Source: Rossellomorea orangium
GTDB taxonomy: Bacteria > Bacillota > Bacilli > Bacillales > Bacillaceae_B
NCBI RefSeq assembly: GCF_019334305.1
Contig: NZ_JAHWGH010000021.1
Location: 1 to 54,973, forward strand
Direction: 5' to 3'
DNA length: 54,973 bases
The translations under genes and the position numbers were made by a program. Under the pieces are notes generated by a model. It saw only the letters and a program-made list of their open reading frames with translations. It searched no databases and was not told the origin of the DNA. Positions 1 through 7,971 of this stretch are shown here, in pieces (position 1 is the stretch's first letter; every line of letters starts with the position of its first letter).

Positions 1-64
1 AACCGCTTCCGGGGTCTCGGCACGCCCGTTTTCCGTAGGAGTCTACGCAGTTCCCTTCACCCTC
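1..64. repeat. Dispersed GC-rich palindromic repeat, copy 1, cut by window edge
   Basis: This is the right-hand part of an element whose interior is the reverse complement of the copy at 48312-48435 (CGGGGTCTCGGCACGCCCG here, CGGGCGTGCCGAGACCCCG there). Both copies end in the same orientation with CAGTTCCCTTCACCCTC. It is noncoding. Confidence 0.75.
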
Positions 65-215
65 TAAAGTAGTAAGTAATTGACAGAGCAAAATGGTGTG
101 TGACCATCCGTTTAAAAAGAGTAAAGGACTATTAAATAAAATCAGACACTGCAACGAATGAAAAAGCAGTGGCATACGCAATCTCCACACTTTGTAACAG
201 TCAAACTTTTCGTCA

Positions 216-339
216 GTTGATTGGAGCGGAAGGTGCTCGACTCCTGCGGGAAACGCTGGACAGGTGAGACCCCGCAGGCGTAGCCGAGGAGGCTCACCGC
301 CAGCCCCGCGGAAAGCGAGCACCTGTAGCGGAAATCAAC
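216..339. repeat. Dispersed GC-rich palindromic repeat, copy 2
   Basis: The 124-bp element is bounded by GTTGATT and AATCAAC, with inner arms GGTGCTCGACTCC and GCGAGCACCTG and a middle block with GAGACCCCGCAGG and GAGGAGGCTC. The ends are inverted repeats and the same blocks recur at four other full or nearly full sites. Open frames inside it come from the GC-rich palindrome and are not genes. Confidence 0.85.
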
Positions 340-392
340 CGCCACTCGCTACTTCAAAAGCAACAATGTATACAAAAACAGCTTTTGTAAAA

Positions 393-406
393 GAGGTCCG
401 TCCCTC
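393..406. repeat. Short repeated word GAGGTCCGTCCCTC
   Basis: This 14-mer is the same word, or its complement GAGGGACGGACCTC, seen near 1385, 1448, 2655, 19850 and 47334. It always lies at a gene boundary. Here it is downstream of speB on the minus strand. Confidence 0.7.
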
Positions 407-416
407 TAATTGGTTT

Positions 417-440
417 ATATGTTTAAAACTTTAAACATAT
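417..440. repeat. AT-rich 24-bp palindrome
   Basis: ATATGTTTAAA and TTTAAACATAT form 11-bp perfect arms around AC. It lies just beyond the speB terminator. It could be a protein-binding site or an extra hairpin; nothing else supports a role. Confidence 0.5.
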
Positions 441-445
441 AGTAT

Positions 446-480
446 AAAAGAAAAGCCCCTTCTGTCAAATAGAAAGGGCT
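446..480 (-). terminator. Intrinsic terminator of speE-speB
   Basis: On the minus strand AGCCCTTTCT pairs with AGAAGGGGCT around a short loop, followed by TTTTCTTTT. It lies directly after the speB stop codon. Confidence 0.8.
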
Positions 481-490
481 ATCAGCTGTT

Positions 491-1363
491 TTATTTTACC
501 CAACCAAGAAGCATCTCACGGATCAGCTTACTGGCCGTATTCGCTGTCTGCTCGGATGGATCATAAATTGGCGCTACTTCTACAAGGTCTGCACCAACGA
601 CATTGACGTCAGAGTGAGCGATCGCATGGATCGATGCCAATAATTCCTTCGAAGTGATTCCGCCGCAGTCCACGGTTCCTGTGCCAGGAGCGTGGGCAGG
701 GTCCAATACGTCGATGTCGATCGTTACATAGACAGGACGTCCTGCAAGCTGAGGAAGGATTTCCTTCAACGGCTCAAGCACTTCAAATTTAGAGATGTGC
801 ATGCCGTTTTCCTTTGCCCATTGGAATTCTTCCTTCATCCCTGAACGGATTCCGAATGAATAGACGTTCTTCGGTCCGATATGCTCAGCGATCTTGCGGA
901 TCGGAGTTGAGTGGGATAATGGCTCCCCTTCATACTCTTCACGAAGATCCGTGTGAGCGTCCATATGGATAATCGCAAGGTCCGGGTATTTCTTCGCGAT
1001 GGCTTTCATGACCGGCCATGAAACAAGGTGCTCGCCACCCATTCCGAATGGGATTTTCCCGTCGCCAAGAAGGCCGTCGATATAGTCTTCTATCATATCG
1101 ATGCTTCGCTGCGGGTTACCAAAAGGAAGCGGAATGTCACCTGCGTCATAATATTTCACTTCTTCAAGCTCACGGTCTAAGTACGCACTGTACTCTTCCA
1201 ATCCGATCGACACCTCGCGGATACGGGCAGGACCGAAACGGGAACCCGGACGGTAACTCACCGTCCAATCCATCGGCATCCCATAAAGGACTACCTGGCT
1301 ATCCTCATAAGAAGGATGACTCTTAATAAACACATTACCTGAATAAGCCTCATCAAAACGCAT
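491..1363 (-). CDS. speB: Agmatinase
   Basis: Agmatinase hydrolyses agmatine to putrescine and urea in the cytosolic arginine-to-spermidine route. The product is 290 residues, the usual SpeB length. It carries the ureohydrolase Mn-binding motifs: GGEHLVSWP near residue 108, DAHTDLR near 135 and DIDVLDPAHAPGTG near 215. The first possible start is TTG at 1372, but the Shine-Dalgarno AGAGG sits 9 bases before ATG 1363, which gives the family N-terminus MRFDEAYSG. It follows speE on the same strand with about 100 bp between, so the two are probably co-transcribed. The family assignment is very secure. Confidence 0.96.
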   Translation of the reverse strand: MRFDEAYSGNVFIKSHPSYEDSQVVLYGMPMDWTVSYRPGSRFGPARIREVSIGLEEYSAYLDRELEEVKYYDAGDIPLPFGNPQRSIDMIEDYIDGLLGDGKIPFGMGGEHLVSWPVMKAIAKKYPDLAIIHMDAHTDLREEYEGEPLSHSTPIRKIAEHIGPKNVYSFGIRSGMKEEFQWAKENGMHISKFEVLEPLKEILPQLAGRPVYVTIDIDVLDPAHAPGTGTVDCGGITSKELLASIHAIAHSDVNVVGADLVEVAPIYDPSEQTANTASKLIREMLLGWVK

Positions 1364-1384
1364 ATTCTTCAACCTCTCTATTTA

Positions 1385-1417
1385 GAGGGACGGACCTTGG
1401 TTCAGGCCCGTCCCTCC
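1385..1417. repeat. Inverted repeat of the GAGGGACGGACC word between speE and speB
   Basis: GAGGGACGGACC and GGCCCGTCCCTC form a hairpin with a short loop in the speE-speB spacer. There is no T-run, so it is more likely an RNA-stabilising or attenuating hairpin than a full terminator. It is built from the repeated word described at 393. Confidence 0.6.
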
Positions 1418-1447
1418 TTGATATTATAGGATTTCACCTTGAAATTT

Positions 1448-1461
1448 GAGGTCCGTCCCTC
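1448..1461. repeat. Short repeated word GAGGTCCGTCCCTC
   Basis: This exact copy of the 14-mer lies a few bases downstream of the speE stop codon in the minus direction. Confidence 0.7.
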
Positions 1462-1465
1462 AAAC

Positions 1466-2296
1466 TTATTTTGTCAGGTCTTTAACGAATTTCGGCAGGG
1501 CGAAGGCTGCGTTGTGCAGTTCCGGTGTGTAGTATTTGGTTTCGATGTCGTGGAAACGCTCTGCAGGTACTTCGATTGGGTCGTGCTTTTTGGAGCCGAT
1601 GGTGAATGCCCATAGGCCGCTTGGGTATGTCGGGATATTCGCTGTGTACAGGCGTGTGATTGGGAAGATTTCCTTCACGTCGCTTTGTACCTGGCGGATA
1701 AGATCTGCCTTGAACCATGGGTTATCACATTGAGCGACGAAGATTCCGTCTTCTTTCAATGCTTTCGAGATTCCTGCGTAGAAACCTTTTGTGAATAGGT
1801 TCACTGCTGGTCCGACTGGCTCAGTGGAATCCACCATGATTACGTCATATTCGTTTTCACTTTTCGCGATATGCATGAAGCCATCGTCCACTTGTACGTC
1901 CACGCGCTCGTTTTCAAGTTCTCCCGCAATCTCCGGAAGATATTTCTTCGAATACTCGATCACTTTTCCATCGATTTCAACAAGAACCGCTTTTTTCACG
2001 CTCGGGTGCTTTAACACTTCACGGATGACGCCGCCGTCTCCGCCACCTACAACCAATACTGTCTCTGGGTTCGGGTGCGTGAATAATGGAACATGTGCGA
2101 CCATTTCATGATAAACGAACTCATCCTTCTGGCTCGTCATGACCATCCCGTCAAGGAACAGCATATTGCCCCACTCTTCTGTTTCAGCCATTTCTAGATA
2201 TTGAAAATCCGTTTGCTCTGTATGTAAAGTCTTCTTGATTTTCATTGTGATTCCGAAGTTTTCTGTTTGTTTCTCTGTGTACCAAAGTCCACTCAT
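1466..2296 (-). CDS. speE: Spermidine synthase
   Basis: The enzyme transfers the aminopropyl group of decarboxylated SAM to putrescine, giving spermidine. The product is 276 residues, the Bacillus SpeE length. Residues 1-50 form the N-terminal beta domain ([10 protein letters not shown]). The Rossmann-type methyltransferase fold includes [16 protein letters not shown] near residue 80 and the active-site loop [11 protein letters not shown] near 154. [15 protein letters not shown] is typical of the C-terminal half. It is the upstream gene of the speE-speB pair and is divergent from pbpG. The start is ATG at 2296. Confidence 0.96.
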   Translation of the reverse strand: MSGLWYTEKQTENFGITMKIKKTLHTEQTDFQYLEMAETEEWGNMLFLDGMVMTSQKDEFVYHEMVAHVPLFTHPNPETVLVVGGGDGGVIREVLKHPSVKKAVLVEIDGKVIEYSKKYLPEIAGELENERVDVQVDDGFMHIAKSENEYDVIMVDSTEPVGPAVNLFTKGFYAGISKALKEDGIFVAQCDNPWFKADLIRQVQSDVKEIFPITRLYTANIPTYPSGLWAFTIGSKKHDPIEVPAERFHDIETKYYTPELHNAAFALPKFVKDLTK

Positions 2297-2697
2297 TGTT
2301 TCAACTTCCCTTCTTGTTTTTCAATTTTTATCGATTTTCTCGCTGCTGCCGTACCAAGCTGAAAAAAATCGTATACCACTAGTTTGAGTTTTCACACGTT
2401 CACCTAGAGGACAAAGTTAAGCGAAAGCCTGACATAACGGGCTTTACTCCTATTTATAAAAACATCCGCAAAGGACGTCATTTTTATCCTTCCCTATCAT
2501 GATAAATACAAACATGAGAAAAAGTATAGTGGAATCTAGCAAAATTTCAAGTGAAATTTTTTCTAAACCTTTGAGGTTTAAAATCTCGTAAATCTTTTCA
2601 TACTAATACTACACGTTAATCAGTATAAACCAATGCACTGATATAAAAAAATCCAAGGTCCGTCCCTCAAGAAATGCGGGCCTTTGCAGGGAAAGCA
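2297..2697. other. Divergent intergenic region speE / pbpG
   Basis: This roughly 400-bp region has no gene. It holds a small hairpin (AACATCC/GGACGTC near 2461-2482), a second one (AAAGCC/GGGCTTT near 2424-2443) and one copy of the AGGTCCGTCCCTC word at 2656-2668. I could not assign convincing promoters. Confidence 0.5.
2655..2668. repeat. Short repeated word AAGGTCCGTCCCTC
   Basis: This copy differs from the 14-mer at 393 by one base. It lies about 40 bp upstream of the pbpG ribosome binding site. Confidence 0.6.
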
Positions 2698-2715
2698 GGG
2701 AGAGGTATGGAACTG

Positions 2716-4767
2716 ATGGCTCGAATGGAGAAGACAAAAAAATATGCGAGATTTGCAGTGGTGGGGGCCCTCGCGGCTATGGTCCTCTTTATGCTCGGGA
2801 TAATGGGGGTTTTGATCTACGCCAAGGTCCAGGGTCCCCCGCCTCTCGCCGTCCCTCAATCTACTTTGATCTACAGTGAGGACGGTTCTGTCATAGGAGA
2901 ATCAAATACAGGGGAGAAGCGCTATTGGGTCGGGCTGAAGGAAATTTCTCCGGCCCTCATAGAAGCGACCATTTCAATCGAAGACAAAAGCTTCTACGAG
3001 CATTACGGATTTGATATAAAACGGATGGCAGGGGCGGCACTCGCCGACGTCAAAGCCATGTCGAAGGTACAGGGAGCTAGTACCATTTCACAGCAATACG
3101 CTCGCAATCTATTTCTTTCCCACGATAAGACGTGGAAACGTAAGATCTCAGAAGCCCTCTATACAATAAGGATCGAGATGAACTACTCCAAGAAGGACAT
3201 TCTAGAAGGCTATTTAAATACCATCTATTACGGACACGGTGCATATGGGGTCCAGGCAGCCAGTCAGTACTATTTCGGAAAGGACGCCAATCAATTATCC
3301 GTATCCGAAGCGGCCATGCTTGCCGGGATACCGAAAGCACCATCTTACTATTCACCCGTTACTCATATGGACAATGCCAAGAAGCGTCAGGAGCTTATCC
3401 TTCAGTCCATGACCGAGGACGGGTTCATATCTAAGGAGCAGCAAGCCGTTTCCAAAGCAGCCCAGATCCGCATCACAGGCGAACATGCCCATGAAAAGGT
3501 AGAAACCGCCCCCTATTTTCAAGATGTGGTGAAAAGTATCTTGCGTTCGGACTTGGGAATTGAAGAACGTACCATCGAGATGGGCGGCTTGAAAGTCTAT
3601 ACGACACTCAACCCCAATCATCAAAAGGTTGCTGAAAAAGTCGTGAAGGAACAGATTTCCGAAGAATCCGATATCCAGCTTGGATTCGTCTCCATGAATC
3701 CGAAAAATGGGTATGTGACGGCTCTCGTCGGGGGACGGAATTATTAAGAAAGTCCGTTCAACCGTGCCGTACAGGCCATCCGCCAGCCGGGATCGACCAT
3801 CAAGCCGCTTCTCTACTATTCTGCCTTAAAGCAGGGGTTTACGCCTTCTACCACGATGAAGAGCGAATTGACGTCCTTCACGTTCGATAATGGAAAAAAG
3901 TATGCCCCTCATAATTACAACAATAAATATGCAAATGGTGATATCACCCTTGCCCAGGCAATCGCACTGTCTGATAACGTCTACGCTGTGAAGACCCACC
4001 TCTTCATCGGCCAGGACACCTTGCCCGAAACGGCAAAAGAAAAGTTCGGCTTAACGACCAGGGTGAAGAAATACCCTTCATCGGCTCTCGGGACATCCGG
4101 GGCAAGAGTCATCGATATGGTCAACGCCTACAGCATCTTTGCCAACGGCGGCTACAAAGTGAAGCCCGTCTTCATTACGAAAGTGGAAGACTGGTCCGGG
4201 AACGTCATTTACGAACATGAATCGAAAAAAGAGCAAGTACTCGATCCGGACCTCACCTATGTCATGACCCATATGCTGACAGGGATATTCGATCCGAAGC
4301 TCAATGATTACTCGACGGTGACAGGGATCCAAATCAGAAAAGACGCGACCCGTCCCTACGCAGGTAAATCCGGCACGACCAACACGGACAACTGGATGAT
4401 CGGCTACTCCCCTCAACTGACCGCGGGAGTGTGGACCGGATACGACAGAGAAAAAGAAATCTCACTCGTCGACGATAAATACTATGCCAAGAAAATCTGG
4501 GTCCACTTCATGGAAGAAGCTTTAAAGGATGAACCGGTCAAAAACTTCAAACCGACGAAAGGCGTCGTCGGTGTAGCAGTGAATCCACATAACGGACTGC
4601 TCGCCACTGAAGATTGCCCGGTGCAGCGCTTCACCTACTTCGTGAAAGGAACCGAGCCGACGGAATACTGCCATGAACATTTAGGGGAAAAAGAAGCTCC
4701 GAAAGAAAAGGCACCGGAGAAAAAGAAGAAGTCTTGGTACGATAAAGTAAAGGATTGGATTTTTTAA
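2716..4767 (+). pseudogene. pbpG: Class A penicillin-binding protein, interrupted by an in-frame TAA
   Basis: Class A PBPs polymerise and cross-link peptidoglycan; B. subtilis PbpG acts in the spore. The frame is continuous for about 683 codons except TAA at 3745-3747. Before it lie an N-terminal membrane anchor (residues 10-35) and the complete GT51 glycosyltransferase: IEDKSFYEHYG, GASTISQQYARN and LEGYLNTIYYG. After it come the transpeptidase motifs STIK (Ser codon 3793-3795), SDN (ALSDNVYAVK) and KSGT. The stop falls in GGRNY-x-ESPFNRA, so a single CAA-to-TAA change would explain it. The first ATG after the stop (3856) lies beyond the STIK serine, so re-initiation cannot restore the transpeptidase. 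Start 2716 is favoured by GGGAGAGG 10 bases upstream; in-frame ATGs also occur at 2674 and 2707. A sequencing error, real inactivation or readthrough are all possible. Confidence 0.85.
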
Positions 4768-4770
4768 CAG

Positions 4771-5160
4771 AAAAGCGGAGGCGGCTTGGTCAGGCCCAAC
4801 AAGCATAAGACAAGAACGTCGGAAAGGCGCTCTTTGCCTTTTTGGCGTTCTTGACTTATGACCTCGAGGGACTAGCCGCCGGAGCTGGACATTTCGAAAA
4901 GCGGAGGCGGCTTGGTCAGGCCCGACAAGCATAAGGCAAGAACGTCGGAAAGGCGCTCTTTGCCTTTTTGGCGTTATTGACTTATGACCTCGAGGGACTA
5001 GCCGCCGGAGCTGGACATTTCGAAAAGCGGAGGCGGCTTGGTCAGGCCCGACAAGCATAAGACAAGAACGTCGGAAAGGCGCTCTTTGCCTTTTTGGCGT
5101 TCTTGTCTTATGACCTCGAGGGACTAGCCGCCGGAGCTGGACATCTCCAAAAGCGGAGGT
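4771..5160. repeat. Three tandem copies of a 126-bp hairpin repeat plus a partial fourth
   Basis: Copies begin at 4771, 4897 and 5023, each with AAAAGCGGAGGCGGCTTGG, and a 12-bp partial copy begins at 5149. Each unit folds on itself: GGCGGCT pairs with AGCCGCC, and CATAAGACAAGAACG with CGTTCTTGTCTTATG (perfect in copy 3, one or more mismatches in copies 1 and 2). It lies between pbpG and the ywhC-ywhD terminator. A minus-strand open frame across it encodes a repeated peptide and is not a believable gene. Confidence 0.9.
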
Positions 5161-5303
5161 AGTCTTTCTAGAAAAATGAGTGTTCACCATTTGGCACAAG
5201 TTTCCCGTGAACTGACACAAGTCAAACCGAAACCGGCTCAACGAAATCCCATTTTACCGAACCAACCCCTAATCACACACTATATAGCTATAAAACCAAA
5301 ACG

Positions 5304-5338
5304 AAAAACCCCGGGTTTGTGCGAACCCGGGGTCTTTC
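5304..5338 (-). terminator. Intrinsic terminator of ywhC-ywhD
   Basis: CCCCGGGTTTGTGCGAACCCGGGG forms a strong stem. On the minus strand it is followed by TTTTTCGTTTT. The distance to the ywhD stop is about 115 bp. Confidence 0.7.
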
Positions 5339-5452
5339 ATGTCCTAGTTTATGTGCAAACTGTGATTTAAGTGTACTTTTTTTCTTCCATAAGGGCAAGA
5401 TGTGAACGACATATTCAAATAAATGTCACAGTTTGTTCACAAAAGGATGATT

Positions 5453-5956
5453 TTATATTTTTAACGCTTCCTTAAGCTCATCCTTTGAGCGTTCCCACAT
5501 GCCTGCATCATGCTTCGTTAAAAAGTCCTTGAGAATGCCTTTGGATTTGTCGTCCAGATGGTCAAGGACGATCTTCCGTTTGATGGACTTATCCATATTA
5601 TTCACGTGCTCCGGCATGGACTTGTAGCCTCTGCGCTTTTCGCGGTTCACGACGAGCTCACAAGCTGTCACTCCTGCATAGTACGGGCCGTCTTCCATCC
5701 GGTCGATGGTCACCCAGATCAGCCAGTACGGCTTACCGCCTGCGGAGTCCTCGCGGTTATTGGTGAATTTGATTCCTTTTTCGATCGGGCTTCTTGCGTG
5801 CATGGCACCGATCTCGATCGTTGCTTCCCCTTCTTCTACATCAATCATGACAGGGGAAACATTATCAAGGCTCAATGAACCTACCCCGTAGCCACCGTGG
5901 CCGTCTGTCGGATCACTTTTGATGATGTTGAAACCAATGTTCTTTTTCTTTTCCAT
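5453..5956 (-). CDS. ywhD: YwhD family protein, function unknown
   Basis: The product is 167 residues and soluble, matching the Bacillus YwhD family in N-terminal sequence (GFNIIKSDPTDGHGGYG) and in its position next to ywhC. No catalytic motif is visible. A basic stretch near residues 110-130 (NREKRRGYKS, KSIKRKIV) and an acidic/basic C-terminus suggest a soluble partner protein. AAGGAG lies 9 bases before ATG 5956. It is separated from the upstream membrane protease gene by only 14 bp, so it is very probably translated from the same transcript. Confidence 0.85.
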   Translation of the reverse strand: MEKKKNIGFNIIKSDPTDGHGGYGVGSLSLDNVSPVMIDVEEGEATIEIGAMHARSPIEKGIKFTNNREDSAGGKPYWLIWVTIDRMEDGPYYAGVTACELVVNREKRRGYKSMPEHVNNMDKSIKRKIVLDHLDDKSKGILKDFLTKHDAGMWERSKDELKEALKI

Positions 5957-5970
5957 GAAACTTCACTCCT

Positions 5971-6657
5971 TTAGCTAAAGATTGAAAAGATCGTCGTGAA
6001 TATCGCACTGAATGCCTGGTTGGTCGCAGTCATACCACCTTGTAATAACGGCCAGATCGTAAATTCGTCCAGCGGCGTGATCACAATGATCAAAAAGAGC
6101 AGAACGCCGTATTGCTCATACTGGGACAGTTTTGCCCTGACATGATTCGGGGACAGATCCTCTATGATCCGGTACCCATCCAGTGGAGGGAACGGCAGTA
6201 AATTAAAGACGAATAATAATACATTTAAGTAAACGATCATCTGCAAGAGATCAATGATGAACGGTGGAACACCGACACCACCCGTCACCCCTACAAAAAA
6301 GTAAAAGATCCCGAAGGCAATGAACGCGAGCAGGAAGTTACTCAGTGGACCTGCAACGGATACGAGCACTCCTGCCAGGCGCGGGTTTTTGAAACGGGAT
6401 CTCATGACCGGAACCGGTCGTGCCCAACCAAAGCCTGCGATTAATATTAAAAGGGTCCCAAACGGGTCCAGATGTTGAATCGGATTTAATGTCAGTCTTC
6501 CTTGATCCTTCGCTGTCGTATCCCCGAATTTGTATGCCACAAAAGCGTGGGCGAATTCATGAACCGTAAAGGCCATGACGAGGGCGATCACGACGAACGG
6601 GAGCTCCTCCAATCGGAAGACGGAAATCGACTCAAAAAGTGAGCTAATGGTATCCAA
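5971..6657 (-). CDS. ywhC: Site-2 protease family (M50) membrane metalloprotease
   Basis: This is an intramembrane zinc protease-like protein of 228 residues. The first membrane helix carries the zinc motif HEFAH (FTVHEFAHAFVAYKFGD, residues 33-50). A later helix carries NLLPFPPLDGYRI near residue 158, whose Asp would be the third zinc ligand. About five to six hydrophobic segments are visible, with no PDZ domain, as in the compact YwhC/SpoIVFB-like branch. The start is TTG at 6657 with AAGGAG 10 bases upstream. The substrate is unknown. It forms an operon with ywhD. Confidence 0.9.
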   Translation of the reverse strand: MDTISSLFESISVFRLEELPFVVIALVMAFTVHEFAHAFVAYKFGDTTAKDQGRLTLNPIQHLDPFGTLLILIAGFGWARPVPVMRSRFKNPRLAGVLVSVAGPLSNFLLAFIAFGIFYFFVGVTGGVGVPPFIIDLLQMIVYLNVLLFVFNLLPFPPLDGYRIIEDLSPNHVRAKLSQYEQYGVLLFLIIVITPLDEFTIWPLLQGGMTATNQAFSAIFTTIFSIFS

Positions 6658-6833
6658 AGTATGTATACTCCTTTAAAAAATGATTTACTTCCTTATTCCA
6701 TAGTATACAGAAAAATTCCTGCATTCATGACATTATCATATCAAACTTGCTCTCTCATCCCCTACCCATTACATTTAAAGAGTACGAGCCTACCACAGAT
6801 TGTACCAAATCCCAAAGCAAGGAGCGAATCATA

Positions 6834-7019
6834 ATGCCTTATATCACCGTCAAAATGCTCGAAGGCCGTTCAGAAGAACAAAAACGGGCCCTCGTCGAAA
6901 AAGTGACAACAGCCGTAAGCGAAACAACGGGAGCACCTGAAGAGAAAATCGTCGTGTTCATCGAAGAAATGACAAAAGGTCACTATGCCGTCGGCGGGAA
7001 GAGACTGAGCGATCAATAA
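6834..7019 (+). CDS. ywhB: 4-oxalocrotonate tautomerase family protein
   Basis: The 61-residue mature-type tautomerase starts MPYITVKMLEGRSEEQK. Pro2 becomes the catalytic N-terminal base once Met is removed. The C-terminal part, VFIEEMTKGHYAVGGKRLS, is typical of the family, which works as a hexamer. The open frame extends 29 codons upstream, but AAGGAGC lies just before ATG 6834 and Pro2 is essential, which fixes the start. The physiological substrate is unknown. It is divergent from ywhC. Confidence 0.92.
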   Translation: MPYITVKMLEGRSEEQKRALVEKVTTAVSETTGAPEEKIVVFIEEMTKGHYAVGGKRLSDQ

Positions 7020-7033
7020 TTCATCTAAGTCTA

Positions 7034-7061
7034 CCTGCTCTCAAGGCAGGCTTTCTCTTTA
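7034..7061 (+). terminator. Short hairpin after ywhB
   Basis: CCTGC(TCTCAAG)GCAGG is followed by CTTTCTCTTT. The stem is short, so efficiency is uncertain. Confidence 0.5.
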
Positions 7062-7153
7062 TCCCTCCAAATGGATCTATTCAGAAAAAATGGGCAACAT
7101 TCTCATCTGAAGAATACGATATACCATACACATATGGAAAGGATTTGAGTGAT

Positions 7154-7342
7154 ATGGACTTCAATATCGGCGATGTCGTCTTCCAACTGTTCATGATGGC
7201 TCTCCTTTTAGCCATTGTCGTGTTCTTTTTTATGGTGGCAAAAGGATGGCGGAATAGGCGGATCCAGCAGCAGAAACAAGATAAGCAAATTGAAGAAAAG
7301 CTTGATCGGATCATTGAAAAAATGGATCAGACACCTAAATAG
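7154..7342 (+). CDS. Small membrane protein, DUF4083-like
   Basis: The 62-residue protein has one membrane helix (residues 9-30, FQLFMMALLLAIVVFFFMVA) and a charged cytoplasmic tail predicted to form a coiled coil (QQKQDKQIEEKLDRIIEKMD). The function is unknown. The open frame begins at TTG 7145, but GAAAGGA lies 10 bases before ATG 7154, so that start is preferred. It is a single gene ending in its own hairpin. Confidence 0.75.
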   Translation: MDFNIGDVVFQLFMMALLLAIVVFFFMVAKGWRNRRIQQQKQDKQIEEKLDRIIEKMDQTPK

Positions 7343-7350
7343 TGTGAAAA

Positions 7351-7380
7351 GGGGATCGCCTCAAAACGGGCGACCCCCTT
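7351..7380 (+). terminator. Hairpin after the DUF4083-like gene
   Basis: GGGGATCGCC and GGCGACCCCC form a strong stem followed by TTAT only. It is convergent with ywgA, so it may serve both strands. Confidence 0.5.
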
Positions 7381-7400
7381 ATCTCATATAAGAACGTTCT

Positions 7401-7910
7401 CTACTGAACGATTTTTTTCGTTTTTAGTCCTTCGATGTAGGCGAAGGCTTCGTCGATTTCTTCTTCTGTGTATTTCTGCTTGCTCTTGAGTGTGAATACT
7501 TTCTCCACGACTTCTTCTTTTGGAAGGTTGTCAAAATATAAGACGGTTGAAACCAATTCAAGGAAGCGTGCTGATTGTATGTTCATATCCGTGAGGCAAT
7601 CCTTTAAGTGGGGCATTTCCTTCTCATAAATCTGCAGGAAGTCTTCCCCTTCTTTCGTGACCGTGTAGCGGTATTGGTAATATCCGCCCTTTTTCTCCTT
7701 TACTTCCGAAATGAACCCCATATTACAGAGTTCCTCCACCCGAAGCGTCAATTCTTCCGAATACGGGCCATAAAAATGAAATTGAAATTTTTCCTGAAAC
7801 GGGAATTCAAGCTTCTTGGCGATAAATATCATCTTCTGAAGCTTCTTCCTTCCCACCACTTCGCCAGAGGCTAAGAAGGCACTCATCAGTTTTGCATGGT
7901 CTTTCAACAA
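7401..7910 (-). CDS. ywgA: YwgA family protein, function unknown
   Basis: The product is 169 residues. The first half (GRKKLQKMIFIAKKLEFPF; HFYGPYSEELTLRVEEL) resembles winged-helix type folds seen in the SocA/Panacea antitoxin-like family. The second half is helical and acidic. This suggests a DNA- or protein-binding role, but only by inference. The start is TTG at 7910 with GGAG 10 bases upstream. The gene lies just downstream of ywfO (gap about 60 bp) on the same strand and is likely co-transcribed. Confidence 0.85.
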   Translation of the reverse strand: MLKDHAKLMSAFLASGEVVGRKKLQKMIFIAKKLEFPFQEKFQFHFYGPYSEELTLRVEELCNMGFISEVKEKKGGYYQYRYTVTKEGEDFLQIYEKEMPHLKDCLTDMNIQSARFLELVSTVLYFDNLPKEEVVEKVFTLKSKQKYTEEEIDEAFAYIEGLKTKKIVQ

Positions 7911-7971
7911 TGTACTTCATCTCCTACTCCTAGTATCGCATATGTCAGATCCTCATTGGCTGTAGTGTCAT

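Noticed and set aside
142..345. 67-codon minus-strand frame near the left edge
   Set aside because: It reads through the palindromic repeat copy at 216-339 and has no ribosome site.
4681..5241. Minus-strand open frame of 186 codons across the tandem repeat
   Set aside because: It only exists because 126 is a multiple of three. The peptide is a translated DNA hairpin, there is no ribosome site, and it runs into pbpG antisense.
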